The notes below the pieces were generated by a model, which was given only the letters and a program-made list of their open reading frames with translations, searched no databases and was not told where the DNA came from. This document shows, piece after piece, positions 43,118-51,576 of a stretch of DNA of 64,000 nt. Made by a program: the position numbers and the translations under genes. Within the stretch, counting starts at the first letter, position 1, and every line of letters starts with the position of its first letter. The DNA is taken from the NCBI RefSeq assembly GCF_004366035.1, contig NZ_SOEE01000013.1, positions 1-64,000 of the forward strand, given 5' to 3'. Source of the DNA: Cytobacillus oceanisediminis. GTDB taxonomy: Bacteria; Bacillota; Bacilli; Bacillales; Cytobacillaceae.

Positions 43118-43638
43118 TCAATTTCCTTCATCATTATAGATTTCATATTCATCAAATTTATGTTTTGTCATATTTTTTGCATAGTACTCTTTATAACGGC
43201 TCAATGCTGTTTCATAATGAGAAACGTCATTATGGATCCGTGTAACCTTTGATTTTGCTTTTATTTTATTAATTACATACAATACTGGGAATGATGCTGG
43301 GACCTGGTAGACAATAAATACTAAGTGGTAATTTCTTGATTAAATACACTACTAACCTTTTTAGATAGAAATGTATACCAACCTAGCTCCAACGCATCAA
43401 TAACATTACCAACTTTCACCTTTTTCCAAATTTTTTATACAGTAGATTTTCCATCACCATTTAAACACTTTAACTTTACATGTAATGGAATCTCGTCTTC
43501 CAACTAACTCTCCACCAACGCCAATAACCAAAACAGTTCATCATTTATCTTTGGATATCTGTCCAAGCATGGAAATCAATGCCTTTTCTATACCATCCCC
43601 AATATCATTCTTCTAGTTACAATCATAACCTTCTTCAT
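43118..43638 (-). pseudogene. glycosyltransferase remnant (GT4-like)
   Basis: Starts MKKVMIVTRRMI, the usual opening of an EpsD/F-like glycosyltransferase, then breaks. Pieces in shifting frames read EKALISML, ELVGR, VIDALELGWYTFLSKK and finally KVTRIHNDVSHYETALSRYK, the stretch where these enzymes describe the dwelling-of-victim segment around their acceptor region. Many stops and frameshifts and the loss of the whole nucleotide-sugar-binding half mean it is dead. It sits between the flippase gene and an intact GT4 gene, so the repeat unit was probably once longer. Confidence 0.75.
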
Positions 43639-43690
43639 TCTTCCCTATCTCTTCTGTAACCTTATGTTTCTTATGACGTTTTAAAAAAGA

Positions 43691-44869
43691 CTATAATAAC
43701 TTTTTTATTTCAGTTGCATGTACAAAGTCGTCCCTTGAAAGGTTATTGGAGAATTCTGTACATAAATCTTTGTTATTAATTAAGTTGATAACCCCATTAA
43801 AGATTTCATTTTCATCAAATCTTACAATTAACCCAGTCTTTCCATCCCTAATTTGCTCTGTCGCTCCTACAAAATCAGTAGTGACTATAGGCTTTTTTAG
43901 AAACCTAGCTTCAGCAAGTGTTATACAATAACCTTCGTGTCGGGAGGGTTGAACATAAATATCACAATGTTTTATATAGGGATATGGATTGGGATCTGCA
44001 CCTAATAAAATAAAATGATCTTTTAAGTTGTACTCTTCTATTAAATTCTCATATGCTTCCCGAGAACTCCCTTCCCCCAAGCAATACCATTTCACCTTAA
44101 ATCCATGAGTTATTAACCTTGATAACACCTTTATCGCTACATCTTGACCTTTTTCAGTAGATAATCTTCCCACAGTTAATATTCGTAAACCATCAAAATG
44201 ATCTGTAAATCCTTTACCTTTTTTAGCTTCATCAAAAATCATGCCAGGAGAGATTATATTGTTAAAGACTTCACTTTTGTCTTGAAGATCCGGAACTTTA
44301 TTAATTAATTTTTTTCTTGCTTCTTTAGATACTACAAAGATTTTGTCGAATTTCACGTATATTTTAGAAGCAAACTTAGTATTAAAACCAATTTTATTAA
44401 CATCAAAATGAATCCATTGTATCTTCCTCTTCGCTCTAATTTTATTAGCAATGAAATAGCTTATGAGATCCATAGGGCCCGCATAAGCTACTGCAGTATC
44501 ATATTGATTTTTTAATACTGGATAACCATGTAAAATGTATCTATAATATAAACTTTTTTCTTTAGTTATCTTTGATATTATTAACAAAAAAATTATTATA
44601 AATCCTTTTAAGAACTTTCCCTTCTTTAAAAATTCAAGAGCGGTTATATGCATAGGTTGTTTAATATGTTGCTTTATTTTGTCATAACCCTTTAAATATT
44701 CAACCTTTACATAACTAGGAATAGAATCGAGAAAACCACCATACTTTTCTAGCATTAACAAAGTTATTTCAAATTTCTCCCTAGGCATTTCTGATATCAT
44801 ATTTAGTAATGCTTTTTCAGTTCCACCCACATTCATATTTATAATCATAAACAGTACACTTTTCTTCAT
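43691..44869 (-). CDS. glycosyltransferase family 4
   Basis: A 392-residue cytoplasmic or membrane-associated GT-B enzyme. N-terminal NVGGTEKALLNMISEMPREK, an interdomain YVKFDKIFVVSKEARKKL, then the nucleotide-sugar domain with LTVGRLSTEKGQDVAI and the retaining-enzyme acidic motif SRHEGYCITLAEARFLKKP. It adds one sugar to the lipid-linked repeat; donor and acceptor cannot be read. Paralogous to the next gene upstream and to 52686-53885. Confidence 0.87.
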   Translation of the reverse strand: MKKSVLFMIINMNVGGTEKALLNMISEMPREKFEITLLMLEKYGGFLDSIPSYVKVEYLKGYDKIKQHIKQPMHITALEFLKKGKFLKGFIIIFLLIISKITKEKSLYYRYILHGYPVLKNQYDTAVAYAGPMDLISYFIANKIRAKRKIQWIHFDVNKIGFNTKFASKIYVKFDKIFVVSKEARKKLINKVPDLQDKSEVFNNIISPGMIFDEAKKGKGFTDHFDGLRILTVGRLSTEKGQDVAIKVLSRLITHGFKVKWYCLGEGSSREAYENLIEEYNLKDHFILLGADPNPYPYIKHCDIYVQPSRHEGYCITLAEARFLKKPIVTTDFVGATEQIRDGKTGLIVRFDENEIFNGVINLINNKDLCTEFSNNLSRDDFVHATEIKKLL

Positions 44870-44886
44870 TACCTAACCTCTCTTGC

Positions 44887-46080
44887 TTATCCTATTAAAC
44901 GATAAAACTTATTAATTTCCTCAATATTTCCTTTTTTCTCATTCCTTAGATAATTAGTAATTTCATTATTTAAGGCCCTATCATTTAATAATTTTAAGAT
45001 CCCCTCACATACGGCGGCGGGTTCCATTTCAACAACTAAACCATTTTTACCATCCACCATTTGATTATATACAGCATCAAACCTTGTTGTTACCACTGGT
45101 ACATTAAGGATTCGTGCTTCCGCAATTGCAAGACCAAATCCTTCAAACCTAGAAGTTTGTACATAAATATCGGAGGCTTTGATATAAGGATATGGATTAG
45201 CTTTAACTCCTAATAATAAAAAGGTGTCAGCTAGTTTGTACTCATTTATTTTAGCTGCAATTTCATCTTTTAAGGGACCTTTTCCTAAAGCATACCACTT
45301 GAATTTAATACCTTTTTCCTTTAATTTTTTACAAGCTTCAAGGGCAATATCATAACCTTTTTGCTTGTCAAATCTTCCAATTGTAAGAATTCTGATTCCA
45401 TCATATTCATCCATAAAACCTGAATCCATTTCAGACATATCTAAAATTAAATCGGGGTTATTAATATCATAGACTACTTCAATTTTGCTATCATATTCTG
45501 GGAAAGTTTTAATAAATACTGCTTTTGTTGATTCAGAGACCGCAACTACCTTGTCATAATTATCATAATACTGTTTTTGAAACTTCCTCTCTTTTTCATC
45601 TAAATGATAGCTGACATTTACCCAGGCAAATTTTTTCTTAGCCTTCACTTTTTCAGCCACATAAAAAGTTGGAACCCCCTGTGCATAACTGATAGCAATG
45701 TCATATTCTATAGGGTTAGTCTCTATAACCCTCGATACACTCTCCCAAAAAATTCGTGCCTTTTGAGAATTTCTATATTGTCTTTTACGGATTCGCAGTG
45801 AGTATTTAAATCTTGCAGAAATCATTTTTGAGTCTAAGCTCTTGGCAGAATGTATTATTGCTTTCGGAAAACTTAGAGAGGTGAAGGTAGTGTATTTTAA
45901 TGGATCTAATATGGTGACTTCTTTAGGAACTAGATTTTCGAGAATTCCGCCATGCCCAAAAAGCATTAGATCTACGGAATATTTGGAGTAATCTAGTAAT
46001 GATAGTAATGTAACAAGGCTTTTTTCTGCACCTGCACAATCCAAAGAATCAATAACAAACAATAACTTTTTTTTCATCAT
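44887..46080 (-). CDS. glycosyltransferase family 4
   Basis: A 397-residue GT-B enzyme: CAGAEKSLVTLLSLLDYSKY, YDKVVAVSESTKAVFIKTFP, then LTIGRFDKQKGYDIALEACK and SRFEGFGLAIAEARILNVP. Close in layout to its neighbours at 43691 and 52686, so the three probably arose by duplication. GAGGTGG stands before two adjacent ATGs. The product acts on the eps-type repeat; the sugar is unknown. Confidence 0.87.
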   Translation of the reverse strand: MMKKKLLFVIDSLDCAGAEKSLVTLLSLLDYSKYSVDLMLFGHGGILENLVPKEVTILDPLKYTTFTSLSFPKAIIHSAKSLDSKMISARFKYSLRIRKRQYRNSQKARIFWESVSRVIETNPIEYDIAISYAQGVPTFYVAEKVKAKKKFAWVNVSYHLDEKERKFQKQYYDNYDKVVAVSESTKAVFIKTFPEYDSKIEVVYDINNPDLILDMSEMDSGFMDEYDGIRILTIGRFDKQKGYDIALEACKKLKEKGIKFKWYALGKGPLKDEIAAKINEYKLADTFLLLGVKANPYPYIKASDIYVQTSRFEGFGLAIAEARILNVPVVTTRFDAVYNQMVDGKNGLVVEMEPAAVCEGILKLLNDRALNNEITNYLRNEKKGNIEEINKFYRLIG

Positions 46081-46083
46081 TTT

Positions 46084-47496
46084 TCACCACCTCTTTATTA
46101 CTTGCAAAGATTTCATTCGAAAAGCACCAAATTTTAAACGAAGTATTTTGCTCTTTTTTATTATGTTGTATTTTATCATCTCTTTATCAAAGCTATATAG
46201 TGATTTACCAATACTTTCAAGAAGAACAGCGAACCAATCTACATAATTATTGCTATCTTTTTTAATTTTCTTTGCAATTTTTAGAGTTGCAACTTTCATC
46301 CCCTGATAATAAAAGTGATTCTCTGGATTATAAATAATATCATCAATGCTTTCTTCATAAGCTGAATTCAAACTTTTATGAAAGCCTCTTTTCAGTAAAT
46401 TGTGAATTGCGTCACAGTTATGAGTTTCCCTATAGATATAAACTAATTTAATAGAATCATTTACTCCGTAAATGGTCCTAACTGCATCTGAGACTAAACA
46501 GAAATTATCACTTTTTTTTTGTCCATTAAGAATCTTTTTGTATTGTTCAAAGGCATCTTCAAACAATTGATTCCTAATGGGACAAGCATTATTTAAAAAA
46601 TGAATAGTATTTCTGTTTAGAAAAACTTGAGCAAGCCTAATAGTTTCTTCTTGAGAATTACTTAAACTCATACCTACTTCACTTTGAATCACTTCCATTA
46701 GTCTCCTATAACCTATATCATCATTAGTTTCAAAAATAAAAACATGAAGTAAATTACTTTCCCTATACTCTTCTTGGGGATATACCACTAATTCCTTTTC
46801 TTTCCAATATTGACTTAGTAGATTACTTACTCCTTTTTTATTTAGATCAACTTCTTTCTCATAGAAAACATTCCCATATTTTCGCAATAATTCTTTTACC
46901 TCTTCTTTAACATAAGTTGAATTCGGAAATACAGTCACAATGAAAGTATTCCTTTTTAACTTGCAATATTCATATGCAATAGCGTCACACCATTTTGGAA
47001 GAAGCCCTCTGCTCTTAAAGAATTCGTAATTATAATTAACATCACCTTGCTCTAGTCTTACAACTTTCACCTTTTGGTTATAAAGTAAAGTAGCTGTTAA
47101 ACGGTGGGCACCATCTAGTGGAGAATTATTCTTACTAATAGGTATTAAAGATATACTGTCGTTAAATCCATTTTCTTTAACTGATTCTAATGTAACATCG
47201 AAAGACTTTATGAAAGCGTTGATCCCTTTTTTCCTGAACCCGTCATCTTCATCGTACTGATTAAAAACCCACAAATGGTTATCATAAATTTCTTTCCCCC
47301 AGGTACTTTTCAAGTCCTTTTCTTTAAACCATGCATAAATATATTTCGCTACTATATCAAACCTTCTATGATCAATTAACTTCCATGGATCCATTTCTAA
47401 TACTTCCAGGCTATTCTGGCCTGATAAATTTACTCTGTTTTTATTTAATTTGTGAGTTATAAGCTTGTTTTTTGATAAATCTATGATTTCCTCCAT
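46084..47496 (-). CDS. protein with ParB-like DGAHR motif, unknown role in the polysaccharide locus
   Basis: A 470-residue soluble protein. Around residue 125 it has NSPLDGAHRLTATLLY followed by KVKVVRLEQG, which matches the ParB/sulfiredoxin-like core (DGxHR with the neighbouring beta strand). ParB-fold proteins bind or hydrolyse nucleotides and some act as kinases. The rest, including ENHFYYQGMKVATLKIAKK near 395-415, is not recognised. The start lies inside the end of the GT2 gene (16-base overlap), with GGGGTG upstream. Within a sugar operon it may phosphorylate or modify a sugar or regulate synthesis; this is open. Confidence 0.6.
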   Translation of the reverse strand: MEEIIDLSKNKLITHKLNKNRVNLSGQNSLEVLEMDPWKLIDHRRFDIVAKYIYAWFKEKDLKSTWGKEIYDNHLWVFNQYDEDDGFRKKGINAFIKSFDVTLESVKENGFNDSISLIPISKNNSPLDGAHRLTATLLYNQKVKVVRLEQGDVNYNYEFFKSRGLLPKWCDAIAYEYCKLKRNTFIVTVFPNSTYVKEEVKELLRKYGNVFYEKEVDLNKKGVSNLLSQYWKEKELVVYPQEEYRESNLLHVFIFETNDDIGYRRLMEVIQSEVGMSLSNSQEETIRLAQVFLNRNTIHFLNNACPIRNQLFEDAFEQYKKILNGQKKSDNFCLVSDAVRTIYGVNDSIKLVYIYRETHNCDAIHNLLKRGFHKSLNSAYEESIDDIIYNPENHFYYQGMKVATLKIAKKIKKDSNNYVDWFAVLLESIGKSLYSFDKEMIKYNIIKKSKILRLKFGAFRMKSLQVIKRW

Positions 47497-48545
47497 TTTG
47501 GCACCCCACTGGTATTTAAGGGTTGGACTCTTTTCATCCCTAGTGGTCGTGGAAGGATATTTAGCCTTCTTAAGACCCTTTTGAATATTAAATAAGAAAT
47601 ATTTAAATATGGATGGAAAATAAAAAGTTTTAATTGCTTCTCCACCTGTTTATCACCTTTCACTGCCATAGTAAATTGAATGTAATTGTTTTTTATATAA
47701 GAATAAATTTCATTTTTATGTAACCCTAATTTATCTTTTTTCCAATTCAAAAGTAGAAAGTTGTAATGAATAATACTTGTTCTTAAGATCGTTTTAAGAG
47801 ATTCATTAATTAATTCGGGGTAATACTGCTCTATAAATTTGTGTCTCACCTTTAACCCTCTTAAAATATCCAAATTCCTTGAAGTGTACATCGCAACAAT
47901 ACTATCCTTTCGCTGCAAATAGTAGTATAGCGGCTGATGCAATATAACATACGTATTTACCCGCTGCATCACTATATGCGCCCAAAACACATCTTCAAAC
48001 AATACTCCTTTTTTAAAAGGCAGATCTTTGATCAGCTCCGTTTTATAAAGCTTCCCCCAGGCAAAGTTTTTTACTTTTTCATTTTTAACCAACTCGAACA
48101 TAAGACTCTTATTGTTCAAGATAACAGGCGAATCTTTAATTGAATAATAACGGTTGTCGTATAGCAAATATTCTTCATAGGCATAATAAAAAGCTGATTG
48201 TACAACATCAGCTTGATACTTTGTAATTGCATTCATTAACTTTTCAATCATCGCAACTTCTAGCCAATCATCACTATCAACGAACATAGTATAGTTACCT
48301 GTTACATGTTCCATTCCGGCATTTCTTGCGTCTGATAACCCTCCGTTTTCCTTGTGAACGGTGATGATCCTGCTGTCTTTGGCTGCATAAGAATCGATCA
48401 TTTCTCCACAATAATCTGGAGAGCCATCATTCACTAATATAATTTCTAAGTTGGTATAAGTTTGGTTTAGTATACTGTTCACACATCTATTAAGATATTT
48501 TTCTACCTTATATACTGGAACCACAACACTTACTTTCTCTGACAT
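47481..48545 (-). CDS. glycosyltransferase family 2 (EpsJ-like)
   Basis: A 354-residue GT-A enzyme: VSVVVPVYKVEKYLNRCVNS, LEIILVNDGSPDYCGE, GGLSDARNAGMEHVTG and the metal-binding FVDSDDWLEV. The C-terminal part has a basic region that may lie on the membrane. Inverting transfer of a sugar to the lipid-linked chain. It follows the SinR-like gene and overlaps the next gene by 16 bases. Confidence 0.88.
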   Translation of the reverse strand: MSEKVSVVVPVYKVEKYLNRCVNSILNQTYTNLEIILVNDGSPDYCGEMIDSYAAKDSRIITVHKENGGLSDARNAGMEHVTGNYTMFVDSDDWLEVAMIEKLMNAITKYQADVVQSAFYYAYEEYLLYDNRYYSIKDSPVILNNKSLMFELVKNEKVKNFAWGKLYKTELIKDLPFKKGVLFEDVFWAHIVMQRVNTYVILHQPLYYYLQRKDSIVAMYTSRNLDILRGLKVRHKFIEQYYPELINESLKTILRTSIIHYNFLLLNWKKDKLGLHKNEIYSYIKNNYIQFTMAVKGDKQVEKQLKLFIFHPYLNISYLIFKRVLRRLNILPRPLGMKRVQPLNTSGVPKWRKS

Positions 48546-48572
48546 ATTGGACCGCCTACTTTTTTTGGAAAA

Positions 48573-48926
48573 TCATTTGTTTCCTATATCCTGTTTATTT
48601 TGCCATTTGATAAATTCAAGCAGTGTTTTATATTCTTGAATTTGACCTTTATCAATTCCTGAATGCTTTAACTCATTCACAAATTCCACCCATTCCTTGT
48701 CAAGTTGGTCAGTTTGGGACTCGTTCGGTTTCTCTGTGTTCAATAATTCCTTAAGCTCAACATCCAAAACCAAAGCCAGCTTTTCCATTACATTTACAGA
48801 AGGATTTTTATTCAGATTTCTTTCAATATTGCTCAAATAAGACTTTGCTATTCCTGCCCGGTCTGCAAGCTCTGTTAAGGTTAGACCTCTTCTTCTGCGA
48901 ATTTCATATATATTTTTTCCTATCAT
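48573..48926 (-). CDS. sinR: SinR-like transcriptional repressor
   Basis: A 117-residue protein of the SinR/SlrR kind. The helix-turn-helix LTELADRAGIAKSYLSNIER followed by NLNKNPSVNVMEKLALVLDV is close to B. subtilis SinR (LSELAEKAGVAKSYLSSIER). The C-terminal half contains QLDKEWVEFVNELKHSG, the SinI/SinR oligomerisation hook, then QEYKTLLEFIKWQN. SinR represses eps and tapA-sipW-tasA by binding GTTCTYT. Here the gene is inside the eps-type operon between epsN-like and GT2 genes, which would make the operon self-limiting. No sinI gene is visible. Confidence 0.87.
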   Translation of the reverse strand: MIGKNIYEIRRRRGLTLTELADRAGIAKSYLSNIERNLNKNPSVNVMEKLALVLDVELKELLNTEKPNESQTDQLDKEWVEFVNELKHSGIDKGQIQEYKTLLEFIKWQNKQDIGNK

Positions 48927-48949
48927 TCTTGATACCTCTTTTATCCCTA

Positions 48950-48975
48950 GGGTTTGGGTTTGGGTTTGGTTTAGG
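48950..48975. repeat. GGGTTT hexamer tract before the SinR-like gene
   Basis: Three perfect GGGTTT units (48950-48967) plus a GGTTTAGG end, lying in the 50-base gap between the epsN-like stop and the SinR-like start. Hexamer tracts can change length by slippage. Confidence 0.75.
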
Positions 48976-48976
48976 T

Positions 48977-50140
48977 CTACACCTTTACTTTCATTGTACT
49001 TTTAATACATTCAGTTACCCGTAACAGTTCTTCTTCAGATAAATTCGATCCTGAAGGCAGGCATATGCCCGATAGAAATAATTCATCTGACACACTTTGA
49101 TCTATTTTATGAGAGTAATATTGCACATCTTTAAATAACGGCTGCAGATGCAGTGGTTTCCAAACTGGCCTGGCTTCAATATTTTCATCATTTAAAGCTT
49201 CCAAGAGTGTACTTGATGAGACACCAGCTGCCTGCTCATCTATTGTTAATGCGGTGAGCCAGCGATTTGAGAATGTATTTTTCAGCTCCGGCATAAAATG
49301 AAGACCCGGCAGATGAGAAAGCTCTTTATAATATTGGGAGAATATTGATCTTCGGGCAATTACTCTTTCATCTAAAACCCCCATCTGGCCACGGCCAATT
49401 CCCGCTAGAATATTGCTCATCCTATAATTGTAGCCAATTTCACTATGCTGATAATGAGGTGCTGGATCTCTTGACTGAGTAGCTAGGAAACGTGCTTTTT
49501 TCAAAGACTCTGCATCATTTGAAATGAGCATTCCTCCACCTGATGTAGTGATAATTTTATTCCCGTTAAATGAAAAAATCCCGTATTTCCCAAAAGTTCC
49601 ACTAAGCTTTCCTTTATAGCTCGAACCAAGGGATTCAGCAGCATCTTCAATTATGGGGACATCGTAACTATGACAGATAGCTAGAATCTCACCCATCTTC
49701 GCGCTCTGCCCGTATAAATTGACAACAATCACTGCTTTTGGCAGCCTTCTTTCTCTGACTGCCTCGACAAATGCTCTTTCAAGCGCTTCCGGGGACATGT
49801 TCCAGGTTTCCGGCTCCGAGTCAATAAAGACGGGCTCTGCTCCTTGATATAAAATCGGATTGGCACTCGCTACAAAAGTAAGTGAAGAACAAAAGACAGT
49901 ATCACCTTTTTTTACATCTAATAAAGAAAGAGCCAAATGAATCGCGGCTGTTCCTGAACTTACAGCTACTGCTTCATTGGCTCCTGTATACTGAGCTATT
50001 TCTTTTTCAAAAGCATCTACATTAGGTCCAAGCGGCGCGATCCAATTAGTGTCGATCGCTTCCTGGATATACTTAATCTCATTGCCGGATAAATGAGGCG
50101 GCGAAAGGTAAATTCGGCTTTTATTTGATGTATGGATCAT
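48977..50140 (-). CDS. epsN: UDP-4-keto-sugar aminotransferase, DegT/EpsN type
   Basis: A 387-residue PLP enzyme of the DegT/DnrJ/EryC1/StrS family: SSGTAAIHLALSLLDVKKGD for cofactor binding, VNLYGQSAKM, IEDAAESLGSSYKG, and the lysine in FSFNGNKIITTSGGGML that forms the Schiff base. It aminates UDP-4-keto-6-deoxy-GlcNAc made by EpsC, towards UDP-bacillosamine. It abuts the acetyltransferase gene by one base. Confidence 0.9.
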   Translation of the reverse strand: MIHTSNKSRIYLSPPHLSGNEIKYIQEAIDTNWIAPLGPNVDAFEKEIAQYTGANEAVAVSSGTAAIHLALSLLDVKKGDTVFCSSLTFVASANPILYQGAEPVFIDSEPETWNMSPEALERAFVEAVRERRLPKAVIVVNLYGQSAKMGEILAICHSYDVPIIEDAAESLGSSYKGKLSGTFGKYGIFSFNGNKIITTSGGGMLISNDAESLKKARFLATQSRDPAPHYQHSEIGYNYRMSNILAGIGRGQMGVLDERVIARRSIFSQYYKELSHLPGLHFMPELKNTFSNRWLTALTIDEQAAGVSSSTLLEALNDENIEARPVWKPLHLQPLFKDVQYYSHKIDQSVSDELFLSGICLPSGSNLSEEELLRVTECIKSTMKVKV

Positions 50141-50785
50141 TTATACACCTTCAATCACTTGTTTTGTTTTCACTATAGCTGGAACTCCTACAGCGGTAGA
50201 ATGGGAAGGGATATTACTGATAACAGTTGCTCCTGCCCCAATAACTGACCATTCTCCAATTGCCATCCCTGGAATAATGGTTGCTCCAGCACCAACATGT
50301 ACGCCATCCTCGATATGAACAGTCCCAGTTAATGTTGCATTTGGAGAAATATGAACAAAATCTCCCAGCATATTGTCATGTTCTACAATAGCACCGGTGT
50401 TAATAATGGTATGGGCACCAATATGGGCCCCAGCATTAATGACAGAACCAGCCATTATAACTGTACCGTGATCTATTTTTGCTCGTTGGCTAATGATAGC
50501 AGCAGGATGGATAAGTGTTGCATAATTCTCTTTGGAAAGCTGGAGACTTTCAGAAATTAAACTTCGAACCTTGTTATTTCCAATTGCTATTACGAATTTC
50601 AATTCTCCGAAGAAATCTATTAGTGTAATGGCAGATAAAATGGGGCCATAAAAAATTTCCTGTTTCATGTGTAATTCTTCATATTTATCATCCAGATAGG
50701 CAACAATTTTATGGTTGTGATTTAACGAAATAAGGTCCTCAATAACTTTGCTATGTCCGCCTTGGCCAATTATGGCTAATTTCAT
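50141..50785 (-). CDS. epsM: sugar O/N-acetyltransferase, EpsM/PglD type
   Basis: A 214-residue protein: N-terminal Rossmann-like PglB domain (AIIGQGGHSKVIEDLI), then a left-handed beta helix of hexapeptide repeats (GAHIGAHTIINTGAIVEHD, GDFVHISPNATLTG, IGEWSVIGAGATV). It acetylates the 4-amino sugar using acetyl-CoA, the step after EpsN. His near residue 133 of the EHD motif is the expected base. Overlaps the sugar transferase gene by 4 bases. Confidence 0.9.
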   Translation of the reverse strand: MKLAIIGQGGHSKVIEDLISLNHNHKIVAYLDDKYEELHMKQEIFYGPILSAITLIDFFGELKFVIAIGNNKVRSLISESLQLSKENYATLIHPAAIISQRAKIDHGTVIMAGSVINAGAHIGAHTIINTGAIVEHDNMLGDFVHISPNATLTGTVHIEDGVHVGAGATIIPGMAIGEWSVIGAGATVISNIPSHSTAVGVPAIVKTKQVIEGV

Positions 50786-51396
50786 CCATTTCCCTCTTTC
50801 AAAGTAGACTTTGAACCTTTAAAACTTTCCATAGTCGCATTTCCTGGCTGATTAACCCCTTCAGAATTGATGACTTTTTTAATGGTTAATATCAATATCT
50901 TTAGATCCAGCAGCAGGTTTCGGTTGTTTACATACCACACATCATGCTCAAACTTTTCCTCCCAGCTTAATGCGTTGCGTCCGTTCACTTGAGCCCAGCC
51001 GGTTATACCAGGCCTGACAATGTGACGCTTCGCTTGCTCTGATGTGTATAATGGCAGATATTCCATTAATAGTGGACGGGGACCGACCAAACTAAGATCT
51101 CCTTTGATAACGTTTATAAGCTGAGGCAGCTCATCCAGGCTGTATCTTCTTAAAAATTCCCCAAATGAGGTCAGCCTGATGTGATCGGGGAGCATATGAC
51201 CCTTGTCATTTCTTTCCTCTGTCATACTTCGGAATTTATATAAATAAAAAGGTTTGCCGTTTAACCCCGGTCTTTCTTGTTTGAACAGGATTGGACTGCC
51301 TAATTTCATTTTTATTAATAATCCACATGCTAAAATTACTGGAAAAAAAATTATAAGCAGCAGAGTAGATGCAGAAAGATCAAACATCCTTTTCAA
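50782..51396 (-). CDS. epsL: undecaprenyl-phosphate sugar-1-phosphate transferase, EpsL/PglC type
   Basis: A 204-residue monotopic phosphoglycosyl transferase. N-terminal re-entrant hydrophobic helix (STLLLIIFFPVILACGLLIK), KQERPGLNGKPFYLYKFRSM, the catalytic DE pair in YSLDELPQLINVIKGDLSLV and RPGITGWAQVNGRNA. It starts each repeat by loading the first sugar-phosphate onto undecaprenyl phosphate at the inner membrane face. It follows a 55-codon gene by 3 bases. Confidence 0.92.
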   Translation of the reverse strand: MKRMFDLSASTLLLIIFFPVILACGLLIKMKLGSPILFKQERPGLNGKPFYLYKFRSMTEERNDKGHMLPDHIRLTSFGEFLRRYSLDELPQLINVIKGDLSLVGPRPLLMEYLPLYTSEQAKRHIVRPGITGWAQVNGRNALSWEEKFEHDVWYVNNRNLLLDLKILILTIKKVINSEGVNQPGNATMESFKGSKSTLKEGNG

Positions 51397-51399
51397 AGT

Positions 51400-51567
51400 C
51401 TACAACTCCCAAGTGTTTTCTGGTGTTCCAATAAAGATGCGAATTCTATCTTGTATTTCATCCAAAACTTCTTCCGTTTTGATGTACTCTGATTGATTTA
51501 CCTTTTTATAAACATCTTCTAGTAATTCCTTTAGCTGCTCCTGCGAAATTTTTCTGGATAAGCTCAT
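51400..51567 (-). CDS. small helical protein (55 aa) before the sugar transferase
   Basis: A 55-residue soluble, charged, helical protein (QEQLKELLEDVYKKV, TEEVLDEIQDRIRIF) ending in NTWEL. It has an AGGAG site 6 bases before its ATG, lies 9 bases after galE and its stop is 3 bases from the epsL start, so it is tightly built into the operon. No family is recognised; size and position suggest a partner or translational coupler of the sugar transferase. Confidence 0.72.
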   Translation of the reverse strand: MSLSRKISQEQLKELLEDVYKKVNQSEYIKTEEVLDEIQDRIRIFIGTPENTWEL

Positions 51568-51576
51568 TACTACTCC

